Shown: positions 8,079 to 17,989, counted from the stretch's first letter. The stretch is 64,000 nt of DNA from Goodfellowiella coeruleoviolacea (GCF_024171785.1 NZ_JAMTCK010000015.1:58766-122765); one strand, 5' to 3'. Translations and numbers: made by a program. Notes: generated by a model not told the origin, from the letters alone.

Positions 8079-8753
8079 TCAGGAGGCGAGGAACCGCCGG
8101 ACGTCGGAGAGCACCAGCAGGTCGGTCAGGAACAGGATGTGGTTCTGGCAGGCCACCAGGTTGTTCTCGGCGCCGTCGACCCGGGTGCTGGTGTAGGGGA
8201 TGATCACGCCGTCGCAGGGGGAGTACCAGGTCGCGTACCTGGTGCTGCCCGGTGTCTCGTCGCCGGAGTTGAGGGTGTTGAGGAAGCTGGACCCGGGCAG
8301 CATCTCGACGCACGACGGGAAGATCACGCACGAGGACGCGAACGTGGTGCCGTGGTTGGCGCCGGCCAGGGACGCCCAGTGGGACACGTACTGGTGGCCG
8401 CCGAGCTGCTTGACGTACCAGCGGCTGACCATGCCGCCCATCGAGTGGTTGACGATGTCCACTTTGGATGCTCCGGTGCGGGAGCGGACCTGGTTGACGA
8501 ACGTGGCCAGCCCGGCGGCGCTCGCCTGGTTGGACGCGTTGTAGTTGTACTCGTAGGAGTACAGCTCATTGGAGCTGTACCCGGCCGCGAGGAACGCGGT
8601 CATGGCCGTCGCCCAGTTGGACGTGCTGCCGGTGTAGCCGTGGACGAACACCACCGGGGTGTGGCCGGCGGCGTGGGCCGGACCGGCCGGGCCGAGCAGC
8701 ACGGCGGCGGCCGCGGCCAGACCGACCAGCAGGGTTGTGAACAGCTTCCGCAC
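8079..8753 (-). CDS. Secreted triacylglycerol lipase/esterase
   Basis: A 224-residue preprotein. GTG 8753 follows a GGAGG site by six bases and gives a clean signal peptide (RKLFTTLLVGLAAAAAVLL, cleavage after AHA). The mature part begins with the lipase strand TPVVFVHGYTGS. The nucleophile is the Ser of NHSMGGM, with a probable acid in PCDGVIIPYTS and the base His in QNHILFL. The order and size match the small extracellular LipA/EstA-type lipases. Two or more cysteine pairs may form disulfides outside the cell. It converges with the kinase-like gene. Confidence 0.85.
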   Translation of the reverse strand: MRKLFTTLLVGLAAAAAVLLGPAGPAHAAGHTPVVFVHGYTGSTSNWATAMTAFLAAGYSSNELYSYEYNYNASNQASAAGLATFVNQVRSRTGASKVDIVNHSMGGMVSRWYVKQLGGHQYVSHWASLAGANHGTTFASSCVIFPSCVEMLPGSSFLNTLNSGDETPGSTRYATWYSPCDGVIIPYTSTRVDGAENNLVACQNHILFLTDLLVLSDVRRFLAS

Positions 8754-8910
8754 GGGAACCTCCAGGTGAGACGGGGGTCCCGAGTGTTTGCCGCGCCGTG
8801 CCCCGGCCGCATCGGCGAAAGCACCGGTCCGCGACCGGTGGTGGCAAACCCTGTGCGCGCTCCCACGGCAACCGCGCCGTCGTTGTGCCACACCACCCGG
8901 CCCCGGCCGG

Positions 8911-9696
8911 TCAGCTGACGAAGTCGGTCACCGCCCTGGTGAACTCGGGGTGGCCGACCACGCTCAGGTGGTCGCCGGGCAGCACCAGCAGCCGGGCGTC
9001 GGGGATCGCGTCGCGCAGCACCTCCGGCCGGGTGGCCAGCGGGTCGCTGTCACCGGCCAGCAGCAGGGTCGGCGCGGTGATCCGGTCCAGCGGGATCGGG
9101 TCGGTGTTGAACGCCTCGGCCTGCAGGGCCAGCGCGAACCGGTCGGCGCCGGTCTGGTCGGCGAAGGCGCGGAACGTGGCCACCACCGGCCGCAGGCCCA
9201 CCGGGTCGGCCGCGCGCAGGGCCGCGGCCAGCTCGCCGGGCGCGCTGCCCCTGGTCTCCACCCCGCCCAGTTCCACCACGGCCGCGCCGATGCCGCCGAC
9301 CACCAGCCGGCGCACCCACGGCTGGTCGGCCGCGACGAGCAGCGAGACGATCGCGCCCATCGAGTAGCCGACCAGGTCGATCTCGGCCACGCCGAGCAGC
9401 TCCACCAGGGTGGCCACGTCCTCGGCCATCCGCCGCTCGCCGTAGTGCGCCACGGTGCTGGGCTTGGCCGAGGCGCCGTGCCCCCTGGCGTCCACGGCCA
9501 CCACCCGGCGGCCGGCCGCGGTCAACGCCCCCACCAGGCCCGGGTACACCCAGTTGAGCACGGCGTCCACGGCGAACCCGTGGTGCAGCAGCACGGGCGG
9601 CGCGTCGGCCTCGCCCGGCCACTCGCGGTAGGCGATGGTCAGGCCGTCGGACGAGGTGAAGGTCTGCACGGTTGTCTCTCCGGTCTGCACGGACAC
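8911..9696 (-). CDS. Alpha/beta hydrolase
   Basis: A 261-residue cytoplasmic hydrolase (no signal peptide). It shows the oxyanion HHGFAVD loop, the ARGHGAS region, nucleophile Ser in GYSMGAI near residue 110, a GDSDP acid region and the catalytic His in GDHLSVVGHP. The layout matches the epoxide hydrolase/haloperoxidase-like branch, but no substrate can be named. GTG 9696 gives the listed length; another GTG nine codons later is possible. It is transcribed away from the acyl-CoA ligase gene, with a 308-base gap between them. Confidence 0.82.
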   Translation of the reverse strand: MSVQTGETTVQTFTSSDGLTIAYREWPGEADAPPVLLHHGFAVDAVLNWVYPGLVGALTAAGRRVVAVDARGHGASAKPSTVAHYGERRMAEDVATLVELLGVAEIDLVGYSMGAIVSLLVAADQPWVRRLVVGGIGAAVVELGGVETRGSAPGELAAALRAADPVGLRPVVATFRAFADQTGADRFALALQAEAFNTDPIPLDRITAPTLLLAGDSDPLATRPEVLRDAIPDARLLVLPGDHLSVVGHPEFTRAVTDFVS

Positions 9697-10004
9697 CTCC
9701 GGGGTGCGGGGTCAACGGGCCTGCGGCGTGGCCGGTGCGGCCGGGCGCGCGCCGCGGTGTCGATCCTGCCCCGGCCGGCCGCCGGCGCGGGCCGGTCTGT
9801 GTGCCGGCACAGCCAACACCCCGCGGCGTTGGGCAGCCGCCCCCAGTTGCCGCCGCCGGCTGGCCGCCACCCCGCGCCTGTGCTGTCGTTGATCAGCTCC
9901 GTGGGGTGGCACCGCGCGTGCGTCGGGGACGCCGAGCGCCGCGCCACCCCGGAACCGGTCGGCCACCCGCGCCTGGTGCGCTCGTCAACCCCCGAGGAGT
10001 GCCG
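9697..10004. other. Intergenic region between divergent hydrolase and ligase genes
   Basis: No convincing gene. The frame of the ligase gene stays open through it but has no family similarity before ATG 10005. GAGGAG (9994-9999) is the ligase ribosome-binding site. Promoters for both divergent genes must lie here; no clear operator was recognised. Confidence 0.5.
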
Positions 10005-11564
10005 ATGACCCTGTCCCTGGCCTGTGTGCTGGCGGAGACGGCCCGCCGCCACCCCGAACGGCTCGCCGTGGCCGACGACACCACCGAGGTGAGCTACGCG
10101 CAGCTGTGGGCACGGTCCCTGTCCCTGGCCGCCGGCCTGCGCGAGCTGGGCGTGGCACCGGGCGACCGGGTCGCGCTGATCGCGCCCAACGCGGTGACGT
10201 TCCCGGCCGCCTACTACGCGATCCTGGCGGCCGGCGCCGTGGTGGTGCCGGTGCACCTGCTGCTCACCCCCGAGGAGATGGCGCACGTGCTGCGGGACAG
10301 CGGCGCGCGCCTGCTGGTGTGCGACCGCGTGCTGGCCGAGGCGGGCACCCGGGCCGCGGCACTGGCCGGGCTGACCGTGGTGACCGTGGGCGCGGCCGAG
10401 GCCGACGGGCTGTCCCGGCTGGAGGACAGCGCGGCGGGCGCGCCGGCCCTGCCCACCTACGTGAGCCGGCAGGCCGAGGACCCGGCGGTGATCTTCTACA
10501 CCAGCGGCACCACCGGCAAGCCCAAGGGCGCCGTGCTCAGCCAGCTCAACCTGGTGCTCAACGCCACGGTGAACGCGTTCGACTGCAACGAGACCAGCCC
10601 GCACGACGTGGTGCTCGGCTGCCTGCCGCTGTTCCACGCCTACGGCCAGACCGTGGCGATGAACACCACGTTCCGGCTGGGCGCCACCCTGATCCTGATG
10701 CGCCGCTTCCAACCGGACGCCGCCCTGGACCTGATGCTGCGGCGGCAGGTGAACGTGTTCCACGGGGTGCCGACCATGTACGTGGCGCTGGCCGCCGCCG
10801 CCCGCGAGCGCGAGCCGCACCGGCTGCCGGCGCTGCGGATGTGCGTGTCCGGTGGTGACTCGCTGCCGCTGACCGTGCTGCACGAAGTCGAGAAACTGTT
10901 GCACACCAAGGTTTTCGAAGGCTACGGCCTGTCCGAGACCGCGCCGACGGCCACCACCAACCAGCCGCACTTCGGCACCCGGCCCGGCACGGTGGGCCAC
11001 CCGGTGTGGGGCGTGGAGGTGGAGATCGCGCGGCCCGATCTCCCCGAGCGGATCGAGTTCCTGCCCACCGGCGAGCTGGGCGAGATCGTCGTCCGCGGCC
11101 ACAACGTGTTCCTCGGCTACCACAACATGCCCGAGGCCACCGCCGCCGCCGTGGTGGACGGCTGGTTCCGCACCGGCGACCTGGGCACCAAGGACGCCGA
11201 CGGCTTCGTCCGGGTGGTCGACCGCACCAAGGACGTGGTGATCCGCGGCGGGTTCAACGTCTACCCCAGCGAGGTGGAGAACGTGCTGATGGAGCACCCG
11301 GACATCGCCCAGGTGGCGGTGATCGGGGTGCCGCACCCGGTGCACGGCGAGGAGGTGTGCGCGGTGGTGGTGCCCGCCGACCCGGCCGCGCCACCAGCGG
11401 CCGAGCAGGTGGTGTCCTGGGCGGCCGAGCGGCTCGGCCGGCACAAGTACCCGCGCCTGGTGGAGTTCGTGTCCAGCCTGCCGCTGGGCCCGAGCGGCAA
11501 GGTGCTGAAACGCGAGCTGCGCGCGGCGTTTCCCGGTCAGGCACCCGGCGGCGGCCAGCCGTAG
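10005..11564 (+). CDS. AMP-dependent acyl-CoA synthetase/ligase
   Basis: A 519-residue member of the ANL superfamily. All core motifs are seen: the P-loop FYTSGTTGKPKGAVLS, the GLSETAPT adenine-binding motif, TGDLGTKDADGFVRVVDRTKD with the hinge Asp, the GGFNVYPSEVE stretch, and the C-terminal Lys in GPSGKVLKREL. It activates a carboxylic acid as acyl-AMP and transfers it to CoA; the overall pattern resembles long-chain fatty acyl-CoA ligases (FadD type). GAGGAG stands five bases before ATG 10005. It is a single gene, not in an obvious pathway operon, and is followed by a large LuxR-type regulator. Confidence 0.88.
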   Translation: MTLSLACVLAETARRHPERLAVADDTTEVSYAQLWARSLSLAAGLRELGVAPGDRVALIAPNAVTFPAAYYAILAAGAVVVPVHLLLTPEEMAHVLRDSGARLLVCDRVLAEAGTRAAALAGLTVVTVGAAEADGLSRLEDSAAGAPALPTYVSRQAEDPAVIFYTSGTTGKPKGAVLSQLNLVLNATVNAFDCNETSPHDVVLGCLPLFHAYGQTVAMNTTFRLGATLILMRRFQPDAALDLMLRRQVNVFHGVPTMYVALAAAAREREPHRLPALRMCVSGGDSLPLTVLHEVEKLLHTKVFEGYGLSETAPTATTNQPHFGTRPGTVGHPVWGVEVEIARPDLPERIEFLPTGELGEIVVRGHNVFLGYHNMPEATAAAVVDGWFRTGDLGTKDADGFVRVVDRTKDVVIRGGFNVYPSEVENVLMEHPDIAQVAVIGVPHPVHGEEVCAVVVPADPAAPPAAEQVVSWAAERLGRHKYPRLVEFVSSLPLGPSGKVLKRELRAAFPGQAPGGGQP

Positions 11565-11781
11565 CCGCCGGCGTCCAGGGCCGCGCCGGGGCCTGGTCCC
11601 CTGCCCACCAATCCGTCACCACCCATGTGCCCCAGCACAGCCGACCCGTCCGCGACCGCCCCGGCCACAACCCGGCTGACCAGCGCGTTCGCCCGGTCCG
11701 CTCGGCCGGGGAGCGGGCGGTGCGGGTGGTCGCGCAGGGCGACCGGTTCGACCTCCCACCTCTTTCGCACGTACTTAACTC

Positions 11782-14694
11782 ATGCGTAACTTGGTGCGCG
11801 TGATCGGAACGCCCGCCCCGGCGCTCGGCCTCCGGTTCCGCGGTCGAGGTGCCGAACAGAACGCTGTTGACCAGCTGTGCTGGAGCGCGCGCGGCCACCG
11901 AGGCGCCGCCCTGCTGGTGCTCGGCCAGCCGGGCATGGGGCGGACCGCCCTGTGCGAGCACGCCGCCACCGCGCTGCCCGGCGCCCTGGTGCTGCGCACC
12001 CGAGGCGTCGCCGAGGAGCAGGACGTCCCGCACAGCGGCCTGCACGCCCTGCTGCGTCCGGTCGCCGACCAGCTGCCCACCCTGCTCGGCAGCCGAGCCG
12101 ACCCGCTGGTCAGCGCGCTGGAGCTGGGCCGGGTCGCGGTGCCGGCGCCCGGCGCGGTGCTGTCCGCGTTCCTGTTCGCCCTGGGCGCGCTCGCCACCGA
12201 GCACCCGGTGCTGTGCTGCGTGGACGACGCCGACCGGCTCGACCCCGCGTCCCGGGCGGCACTGGGCTTCGCCGCCCGCCGGGTCGGCTCGGTGCGCCGG
12301 GTCGGCATCCTGCTCACCGCCCGCGCACCCGAACCCGAGGACGGGCCGGGGGAGTGGCCGGCCGGCATCCCCGCGGTGACCCTGCCGCCACTGGCCGACG
12401 CCGACGCCGCCGCCCTGCTGGCCGACCTGGTGCCCGGCCAACTCGACCCGGCCGTGCGGGAGGCACTGCTGGCCGCCGGCGCCGGCGTGCCCGGGCTGCT
12501 CGTCGAACTGGTCGACGCGCTCACCCCCGAGCAGCTGGCCGGCGGCGCGCCACTGCCGCCCCGGCTGTTCACCGACGGGGCACTGCTGCGCCGCTACGCG
12601 CCGCGCCTGCGCGACCTGCCCGCCGACACCCAGCGGCTGGTGCTGCTCGCCGCCACCGCCCAGGAGTTCACCGACACCCTGGACACCGACCTGCTGCTGC
12701 GCATCGCCCAGCACGCCGGACTCGACCCCGCCCGGATCGAACCAGCCGAACGCGCCGGCGTGGTGCGCACCGACGCCGACCTGGTCCGCTTCCCCCACCC
12801 GCTGCTGCGGCAGGCCATCTACCAGCGGGAACCACTGGCCGGCCGGCAGGCCGCGCACGCCGTGCTGGCCGAGGTGCTGACCAGCCCGAGCCAGCGCCTG
12901 CGCCGGCTGCGCCACCTGGCCGCCAGCGCACCCGGCCCCAACAGCCGCCTTGGCAACGAACTCGCCTCGGCCGTCACCGCCCTCGACGGCAGCGCCACCA
13001 GCGGGGACAGCCACCTGGACCGCGCCGAGGCACTGGCCAGGGCCGCCGCCCTCGCCGACGACGAGGACACCCGCGCCGCCCGGCTGGCCGACGCCGCCGA
13101 CCACGCCTGGCTGGCCGGCCGACCCGACCGGGCCCGCGCGCTGCTCGCCCAGGCCAGCGGCCGCGCCACGCACCCGGCCGTGCTGGGCCGGATCGAACTG
13201 GTCCGCGGCGGCATCGACCTGCGCGCCGGCATCGTCGAGGACGCCCGCGAAGCCCTGCTGCTCGCCGCCGGGCTGCTGGCCGGCACCGACCCGGCCCGGG
13301 CTTTGGCCGCCCTGCTCGGCGCGGCCGAGGCCAGCTGGCTCGCCGGCGACATCCCCGGCTACCGCCGCATCGCCCGCCAGCTGGTGCGCGCACCCGGCGC
13401 GCCAGCCGGGCTGCGTGACTTCCACACCGGCATGGCCGCCACGCTCGCCGGCGACCACGCCACCGGCGTCACCGCGCTGACCAGGGCACTGACCCCGGAG
13501 GGCCGGGGCGGCGAGGACCTGGACGCCGACCCGGTGGCGCTGAACCGGGTGGTGCTGGCCGCGCTGATGGTCGGCCGGGTGGACGTGGCCCGCGCCGCCG
13601 CCACCCGCGCGGTCGGCCGGGCCAGGGCACTCGGCCTGGCCACGGTCGTCCCCCAGGCCCTGGAACACCTGGTGTACGCGGAACTGTGGACCGGCCGGCA
13701 CGGCCGCGCCCGTGAACACGCCCTGGCCGGGCTGGCCGCGGCCGAACGCACCGGGCAGCGCAACCGCGCCGTGCACCACCACGCCGCACTGGCCATGGTG
13801 GCCGCGCTGCAGGGCGACCCGCACGCCTGCCAGCAGCACGCCGCCGTCGCCGTCGACCACGGCCGGGCGCACGGCCTCGGCCTGGCCGTGGCCGTGGCCG
13901 GCTGGAGCCTCGCCCGCCTCGACCTCGCCGCCCAACAGCCGCAACTGGCCGTGGAACGACTGCACCTGCTGGCCGAGGACGGCCACTTCGCCGTGGCCGC
14001 GCTGGCCGTGCCGTGCCTGGTCGAGGCGGCGGTGCTGGCCGGTGACCCGCGACCGGTCCGGCCCGCGCTGGAGAGGTTCCGCCGCTGGGCCGAGGCCACC
14101 GGCGACCAGACCCTGACCGCCCAACTGCTGCGCTGCCAGGCCATGCTGGCCGAGCCGGCAGCCGCCGACCAGCTGTTCGCCCGCGCGCTCACCCTGCACG
14201 AGCGGACCGGCGCCGCGTTCGAACGCGCCCGCACCCACCTGCTCTACGGGGAGATGCTGCGCCGGCGCCGGCGGCCCAGCGCGGCCAGGGAACGCCTGCG
14301 CCGCGCCCTGCTGACCTTCGACGCCTGCGGCGCGCGCGTCTGGGCCGACCGGGTCCGCGCCGAACTGCGGGTGGCCGGCCAGGCCGACCGCGTCGACCCC
14401 GCCGGCACCGCCCGCACCGACCGGCCCGCGCTGGCCACCCAGCTGACCCCGCAGCAGCTGCGCATCGCCCGCTGCGTCGCGGCCGGCTCGACCAACCGCG
14501 AGGTCGCGGTCCGCCTGTCGCTGAGCCCGCGCACCGTCGACCACCACCTGCGCAACGTCTTCGCCGCGCTGGGCATCCGGTCCCGGGTCGAGCTGGCCCG
14601 GATCATCGCGGCCGAGCACCGCACGCCCGAGACGTGGCCCGAACGCGACCGCGCCGCAGCACGTCCCGCAACACGTCGAGGTGGACAACGGTGA
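11782..14694 (+). CDS. LAL-type LuxR regulator with ATPase domain
   Basis: A 970-residue large ATP-binding LuxR regulator. An AAA-type ATPase is at the N-terminus, with Walker A GQPGMGRTAL near residues 48-57 and Walker B CCVDDADRL near 150. A long alpha-helical (TPR-like) middle follows, and a LuxR HTH at the C-terminus (about 890-950: LTPQQLRIARCVAAGSTNREV and SPRTVDHHLRNVFAALG). Such proteins are often activators of carbohydrate or specialised-metabolite genes and respond to a ligand through the central region. It overlaps the next regulator gene by 4 bp (GTGA), a rare pairing of two unrelated regulator families. Confidence 0.88.
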   Translation: MRNLVRVIGTPAPALGLRFRGRGAEQNAVDQLCWSARGHRGAALLVLGQPGMGRTALCEHAATALPGALVLRTRGVAEEQDVPHSGLHALLRPVADQLPTLLGSRADPLVSALELGRVAVPAPGAVLSAFLFALGALATEHPVLCCVDDADRLDPASRAALGFAARRVGSVRRVGILLTARAPEPEDGPGEWPAGIPAVTLPPLADADAAALLADLVPGQLDPAVREALLAAGAGVPGLLVELVDALTPEQLAGGAPLPPRLFTDGALLRRYAPRLRDLPADTQRLVLLAATAQEFTDTLDTDLLLRIAQHAGLDPARIEPAERAGVVRTDADLVRFPHPLLRQAIYQREPLAGRQAAHAVLAEVLTSPSQRLRRLRHLAASAPGPNSRLGNELASAVTALDGSATSGDSHLDRAEALARAAALADDEDTRAARLADAADHAWLAGRPDRARALLAQASGRATHPAVLGRIELVRGGIDLRAGIVEDAREALLLAAGLLAGTDPARALAALLGAAEASWLAGDIPGYRRIARQLVRAPGAPAGLRDFHTGMAATLAGDHATGVTALTRALTPEGRGGEDLDADPVALNRVVLAALMVGRVDVARAAATRAVGRARALGLATVVPQALEHLVYAELWTGRHGRAREHALAGLAAAERTGQRNRAVHHHAALAMVAALQGDPHACQQHAAVAVDHGRAHGLGLAVAVAGWSLARLDLAAQQPQLAVERLHLLAEDGHFAVAALAVPCLVEAAVLAGDPRPVRPALERFRRWAEATGDQTLTAQLLRCQAMLAEPAAADQLFARALTLHERTGAAFERARTHLLYGEMLRRRRRPSAARERLRRALLTFDACGARVWADRVRAELRVAGQADRVDPAGTARTDRPALATQLTPQQLRIARCVAAGSTNREVAVRLSLSPRTVDHHLRNVFAALGIRSRVELARIIAAEHRTPETWPERDRAAARPATRRGGQR

Positions 14695-15962
14695 CCAGAA
14701 CCCGACCGGACAGCCGAAACATCCGAATGACAACCCGCGACCTGCCCGGCCCGGGCCCCCGCGCGCTCGGCCCGCGCACCCGGCCGCGCGCCGACGGCAG
14801 GGCGGTGGCGCTGCTGCACCGCACCGCCGCCACGCTCATGGCCGACCTGCCCGGGCTGACCGACCGGCTGGTGAGCCTGCTCCAGGAACAGGAACCGGTC
14901 TACCGCAACGCCTCGGTGAACTCCGACGAACTCTGGCAGGAGGTGCACGAGTCGCTGGAGAACAACGTCCAGTCCCTGATGCGCCCCAAGGAGAACCGGG
15001 AGACGGCGCGGCTGTGCTCCTGGCGCATCGGCGCGGAGCGGGCCGAACAGGGCATGCCGCTGGACGCGCTGCTGCACGCCTTCCGGCTGGGCGGCGCCAT
15101 GGTGTGGCAGGGCCTGGTGGACATCGCCTCCCGCGACGACCCGGACGAGTTCCACCTGCTGGTGCACCTGGCCGCGGACGTGTGGAACTTCGTCGACGAG
15201 CACTGCGGCCTGGTCGCCGAGGCCTACCGCCGGGTGGAGAGCCAGCTGACCAGACGGCACGAGGAGCGGTTGCGCGCGCTGGTCGGCGCGCTGCTGGACG
15301 GCACCACCCGGATCGCCGACGTGCCCGCCGCCGCGGCAGCGCTCGACCTGCCCGAACACGGCCGGTACGCGGTGATCGTGGTCGCCGGCACCGGACGACC
15401 GGTCACTGTGGACGGTGGGGCCGTCGCGGGTGTGCGCATCGTCTGGCACACCGGGACCGACGGTGAGCGGGGCATCGCCCTGCTCGGCGACACCGGCGTG
15501 GAGCAGCTGGCCGGCGCGCTCACCCCACCACCGGGCGGCCGGATCGGCGTCAGCCCGGTGGTGGCGGAGCTGACCGCCCTGGGCAACGCGTGCCAGCAGG
15601 CGGAAACCGCGCTGCGCACCTGCGCCCAGGACGGTCAGGTGGTGCTGTTCCAGGACCACCTGCCGGCGGCCATGGTGGTGTCCTGTCCGGACACCGCCAC
15701 CGCCCTGGCCACCCGCGTGCTCGGCCCGATCCTGGACCTGGAACCGGTGGACCGCGAGGTGCTGCTCACCACGCTGGCCGCGTGGCTGGACAGCGACGGC
15801 TCCGCCCTGCGGGCCGGCGCGCGGCTGTTCTGCCACCGCAACACCGTGCTCAACCGGCTGCGCCGGTTCGAACAGCTCACCGGCCGGTCGCTGAGCCGTC
15901 CCCGCGACGTGGTGGAGCTGTCCCTGGCCCTGGACGCCCACCGGCTGCTGCCCGTCCCCTGA
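14691..15962 (+). CDS. PucR family transcriptional regulator
   Basis: About 423 residues from GTG 14691, which overlaps the LAL stop codon; ATG 14727 is an alternative. The N-terminal half (about 45-190) is helical and resembles the RsbR/GGDEF-like sensor segment found in actinobacterial PucR proteins. The C-terminal helix-turn-helix of the PucR/CdaR type is clear in FCHRNTVLNRLRRFEQLTG and DVVELSLALDAHRLL. It is probably cotranscribed and translationally coupled with the LAL regulator. Its target is unknown; the flanking ligase and reductase genes are candidates. Confidence 0.82.
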   Translation: MTRTRPDSRNIRMTTRDLPGPGPRALGPRTRPRADGRAVALLHRTAATLMADLPGLTDRLVSLLQEQEPVYRNASVNSDELWQEVHESLENNVQSLMRPKENRETARLCSWRIGAERAEQGMPLDALLHAFRLGGAMVWQGLVDIASRDDPDEFHLLVHLAADVWNFVDEHCGLVAEAYRRVESQLTRRHEERLRALVGALLDGTTRIADVPAAAAALDLPEHGRYAVIVVAGTGRPVTVDGGAVAGVRIVWHTGTDGERGIALLGDTGVEQLAGALTPPPGGRIGVSPVVAELTALGNACQQAETALRTCAQDGQVVLFQDHLPAAMVVSCPDTATALATRVLGPILDLEPVDREVLLTTLAAWLDSDGSALRAGARLFCHRNTVLNRLRRFEQLTGRSLSRPRDVVELSLALDAHRLLPVP

Positions 15963-15976
15963 CCGGCGGCGGCGCC

Positions 15977-16726
15977 TCAGACGGCGAACCCGCCGTCGGC
16001 GTTGATCGACGCCCCGGTCACGTACCGGCTGTCGTCGCCGGCCAGGAACGCGACCACGGCGGCGATGTCACCGGGCTGGGCGTAGCGGCCGAGCGCGGTG
16101 AAGCCGCGGAACGTGTCGGCGCCGGGGTTGACGGCCGGGTCCGCCGGGTTCGCGTCGGTGTCGGTCGGGCCGGGGTTGACCAGGTTGGCGGTGATGCCGC
16201 GTGGCCCCAGGTCGCGCGCCAGCCCCTTGGTCAGCCCGGTGAGGGCGCTCTTGCTCATCGAGTACAGCGCGAACCCCGGGAAGGGCGTCCGCTCGGACAC
16301 GTTGCTGCCGATGCTGATGATCCGGCCGCCCTCGGTCATGTGCCGGGCGGCGGCCTGCGCGGCCACGAACGGCGCCCGGATGTTCACCGCCAGGGTCTGC
16401 TCGACGGCTGCCGAGTCCAGCTCCTCCAGCGGCGCGACGATGAACGCGCCCGCGTTGTTGACCAGGATGTCCAACCGGCCGAACGCCGCCGCGGCCTGGT
16501 CCACCGCGTCGGTGAGCGCGGTGACGTCGGCGCAGTCCGCCTGGATCGCCAGTGCCCGGCGGCCGGTTCCCTCGATCTTCTCGACCACGGCCGCGGCCTG
16601 GTCGGCGGCCTGCTGGTAGGTCAGCACCACGTCGGCCCCGTCCTCGGCCAGCCGCTGTGCCACTGCCGCGCCAATGCCCCGGCTTCCCCCGATGACCAGC
16701 GCGACCCTGTCGTTGATGTTGTTCAT
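15977..16726 (-). CDS. SDR family oxidoreductase
   Basis: A 249-residue classical SDR with the glycine motif IGGSRGIGAAVA at residues 12-23, NNAG near 90, the catalytic serine strand ISIGSNVS, the Tyr-Lys pair in YSMSKSA and the C-terminal VTGASINADGGFAV. The pattern matches 3-oxoacyl-ACP-reductase-like enzymes active on small carbonyls. It converges with the PucR gene (15 bases apart) and follows an MDR dehydrogenase gene on the same strand, so the two reductases may share an mRNA. Confidence 0.87.
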   Translation of the reverse strand: MNNINDRVALVIGGSRGIGAAVAQRLAEDGADVVLTYQQAADQAAAVVEKIEGTGRRALAIQADCADVTALTDAVDQAAAAFGRLDILVNNAGAFIVAPLEELDSAAVEQTLAVNIRAPFVAAQAAARHMTEGGRIISIGSNVSERTPFPGFALYSMSKSALTGLTKGLARDLGPRGITANLVNPGPTDTDANPADPAVNPGADTFRGFTALGRYAQPGDIAAVVAFLAGDDSRYVTGASINADGGFAV

Positions 16727-16803
16727 GGTGATCAGCTTCGCGGTTCAGCCGGGGTGTTGTCTGGCGGAGTTCGGCCGTGGACCTCGGCGGGTAGCGGTGG
16801 GGC

Positions 16804-17787
16804 TCACGCGCTGTCCGACGGCGGGTCGATGACGCGGAGGACGATCTTGCCGCGCACACCGCCGGCTTCCAGTCGGCGGTGCGCTTCGGCGATGTCGGCG
16901 AGCGGGTACACCGTGTCGACGATCGGCCGGATCGCGCCGCTCTCCACGTACCCGGTCAGGTCGGCGAACAACCGGTGGGTCGGGTTGCCGGCGAAGAACC
17001 GCGCCCGCCGAGGGCCGAACGCGCTCGACGCCAGGAGGTAGCCGACCGAGGACAGGATTCTGTTGATGTCGAAGGCGATCGCCACCATCCGTCCGCCCGG
17101 GGCGAGCAGGCGCCGGTAGGCGGGCAGGTCGGTGCCGACGGTGTCGAGGACGACGTCGAACCGGCCCAGCTCGGCCGGGCGGGTGGCGCGGTAGTCGACG
17201 ACCTCGTCCGCGCCGAGGTCGCGCACGAAGTCGAGGTTGCGCCCGCTGGCCAGCGCGGTGACGTGGGCGCCGAACGCGTGGCCGAGCTGGACGGCGGCGC
17301 TGCCGACGCCACCGCTCCCGCCGCGCACCAGCAGCCGCTCGCCGGGCCGGAGCCGTGCCTTGTCGCGCAGGGCGATGATCGCGGTGGAGCCGACGCCGGG
17401 CAGGGCCGCGGCCTGCACCAGGTCGACTCCGGCCGGGCTGAGCGCGAGCTGCCTGGGGTGCACGGCCACGAACTCGGCGGCGCTGCCGAACCGCCGAGGC
17501 AGGCCGCCCCACACCCGGTCGCCCACCCGGGGGCCGGGCCGGCCGGCCGCGGCGGCGCCCAGCGCGACCACCTCACCGGCGAAGTCCAGGCCCGTCGCCT
17601 TGGGGCGCCGGCCGAACGGCACCGGCAGCCTGCCGGCCCGGAAGTACACCTCGCCGCCGTTCACACTGGCGGCGTGCACCCGGACCAGCACCTGGTCCGG
17701 CGTGGGCACCGGCACCGGCGCCCTGCCCTCGTACAGCACCTCCGGTGGGCCGAACCTGTCGAAGCGGGCCGCGCGCATCTCGTTCAC
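16804..17787 (-). CDS. Medium-chain alcohol-dehydrogenase-like oxidoreductase (QOR branch)
   Basis: A 327-residue MDR protein. The GroES-like domain contains HAASVNGGEVYFRAG and TGLDFAGEVVALG; the Rossmann motif is RGGSGGVGSAAVQLG near residue 155. Zinc-ligand cysteines are absent, as in quinone oxidoreductases and reticulon-4-interacting-like enzymes. An alternative start at 17778 would begin directly at MRAARFDRFG, which is common for the family. It lies 77 bases upstream of the SDR gene and is likely cotranscribed with it. The substrate is unknown. Confidence 0.82.
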   Translation of the reverse strand: MNEMRAARFDRFGPPEVLYEGRAPVPVPTPDQVLVRVHAASVNGGEVYFRAGRLPVPFGRRPKATGLDFAGEVVALGAAAAGRPGPRVGDRVWGGLPRRFGSAAEFVAVHPRQLALSPAGVDLVQAAALPGVGSTAIIALRDKARLRPGERLLVRGGSGGVGSAAVQLGHAFGAHVTALASGRNLDFVRDLGADEVVDYRATRPAELGRFDVVLDTVGTDLPAYRRLLAPGGRMVAIAFDINRILSSVGYLLASSAFGPRRARFFAGNPTHRLFADLTGYVESGAIRPIVDTVYPLADIAEAHRRLEAGGVRGKIVLRVIDPPSDSA

Positions 17788-17989
17788 GTTCGCCGATCCT
17801 GTCTGTCACCCCGCCGTCCCGGCGGCGGCAAGTGGACGGTGCTTTCCAGTTCGACGCCACGCTAGCAGGGTAAGTGGAAAGGCCCATCCGGTTGAGCTGA
17901 AGTGAGAAAGACGCGTCGAACACCTCTCAGTCGCTCGGTTCGCCCGCTCGGTTCGCCCGCTCGGCAGGACGCGGACGGGCGCCGGTGGC

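Noticed and set aside
11537-11770. 77-codon minus-strand frame in the gap before the LAL gene
   Set aside because: No recognisable family, no clear ribosome-binding site, and its 3' part overlaps the end of the acyl-CoA ligase gene; composition does not separate it from noise.
11254-14733. A 1159-codon open frame on the minus strand, antisense to the LAL regulator
   Set aside because: It mirrors the codon-position GC bias of the real plus-strand gene, is rich in Gly, Arg and Gln, and shows no domain; the plus strand encodes a complete LAL protein.
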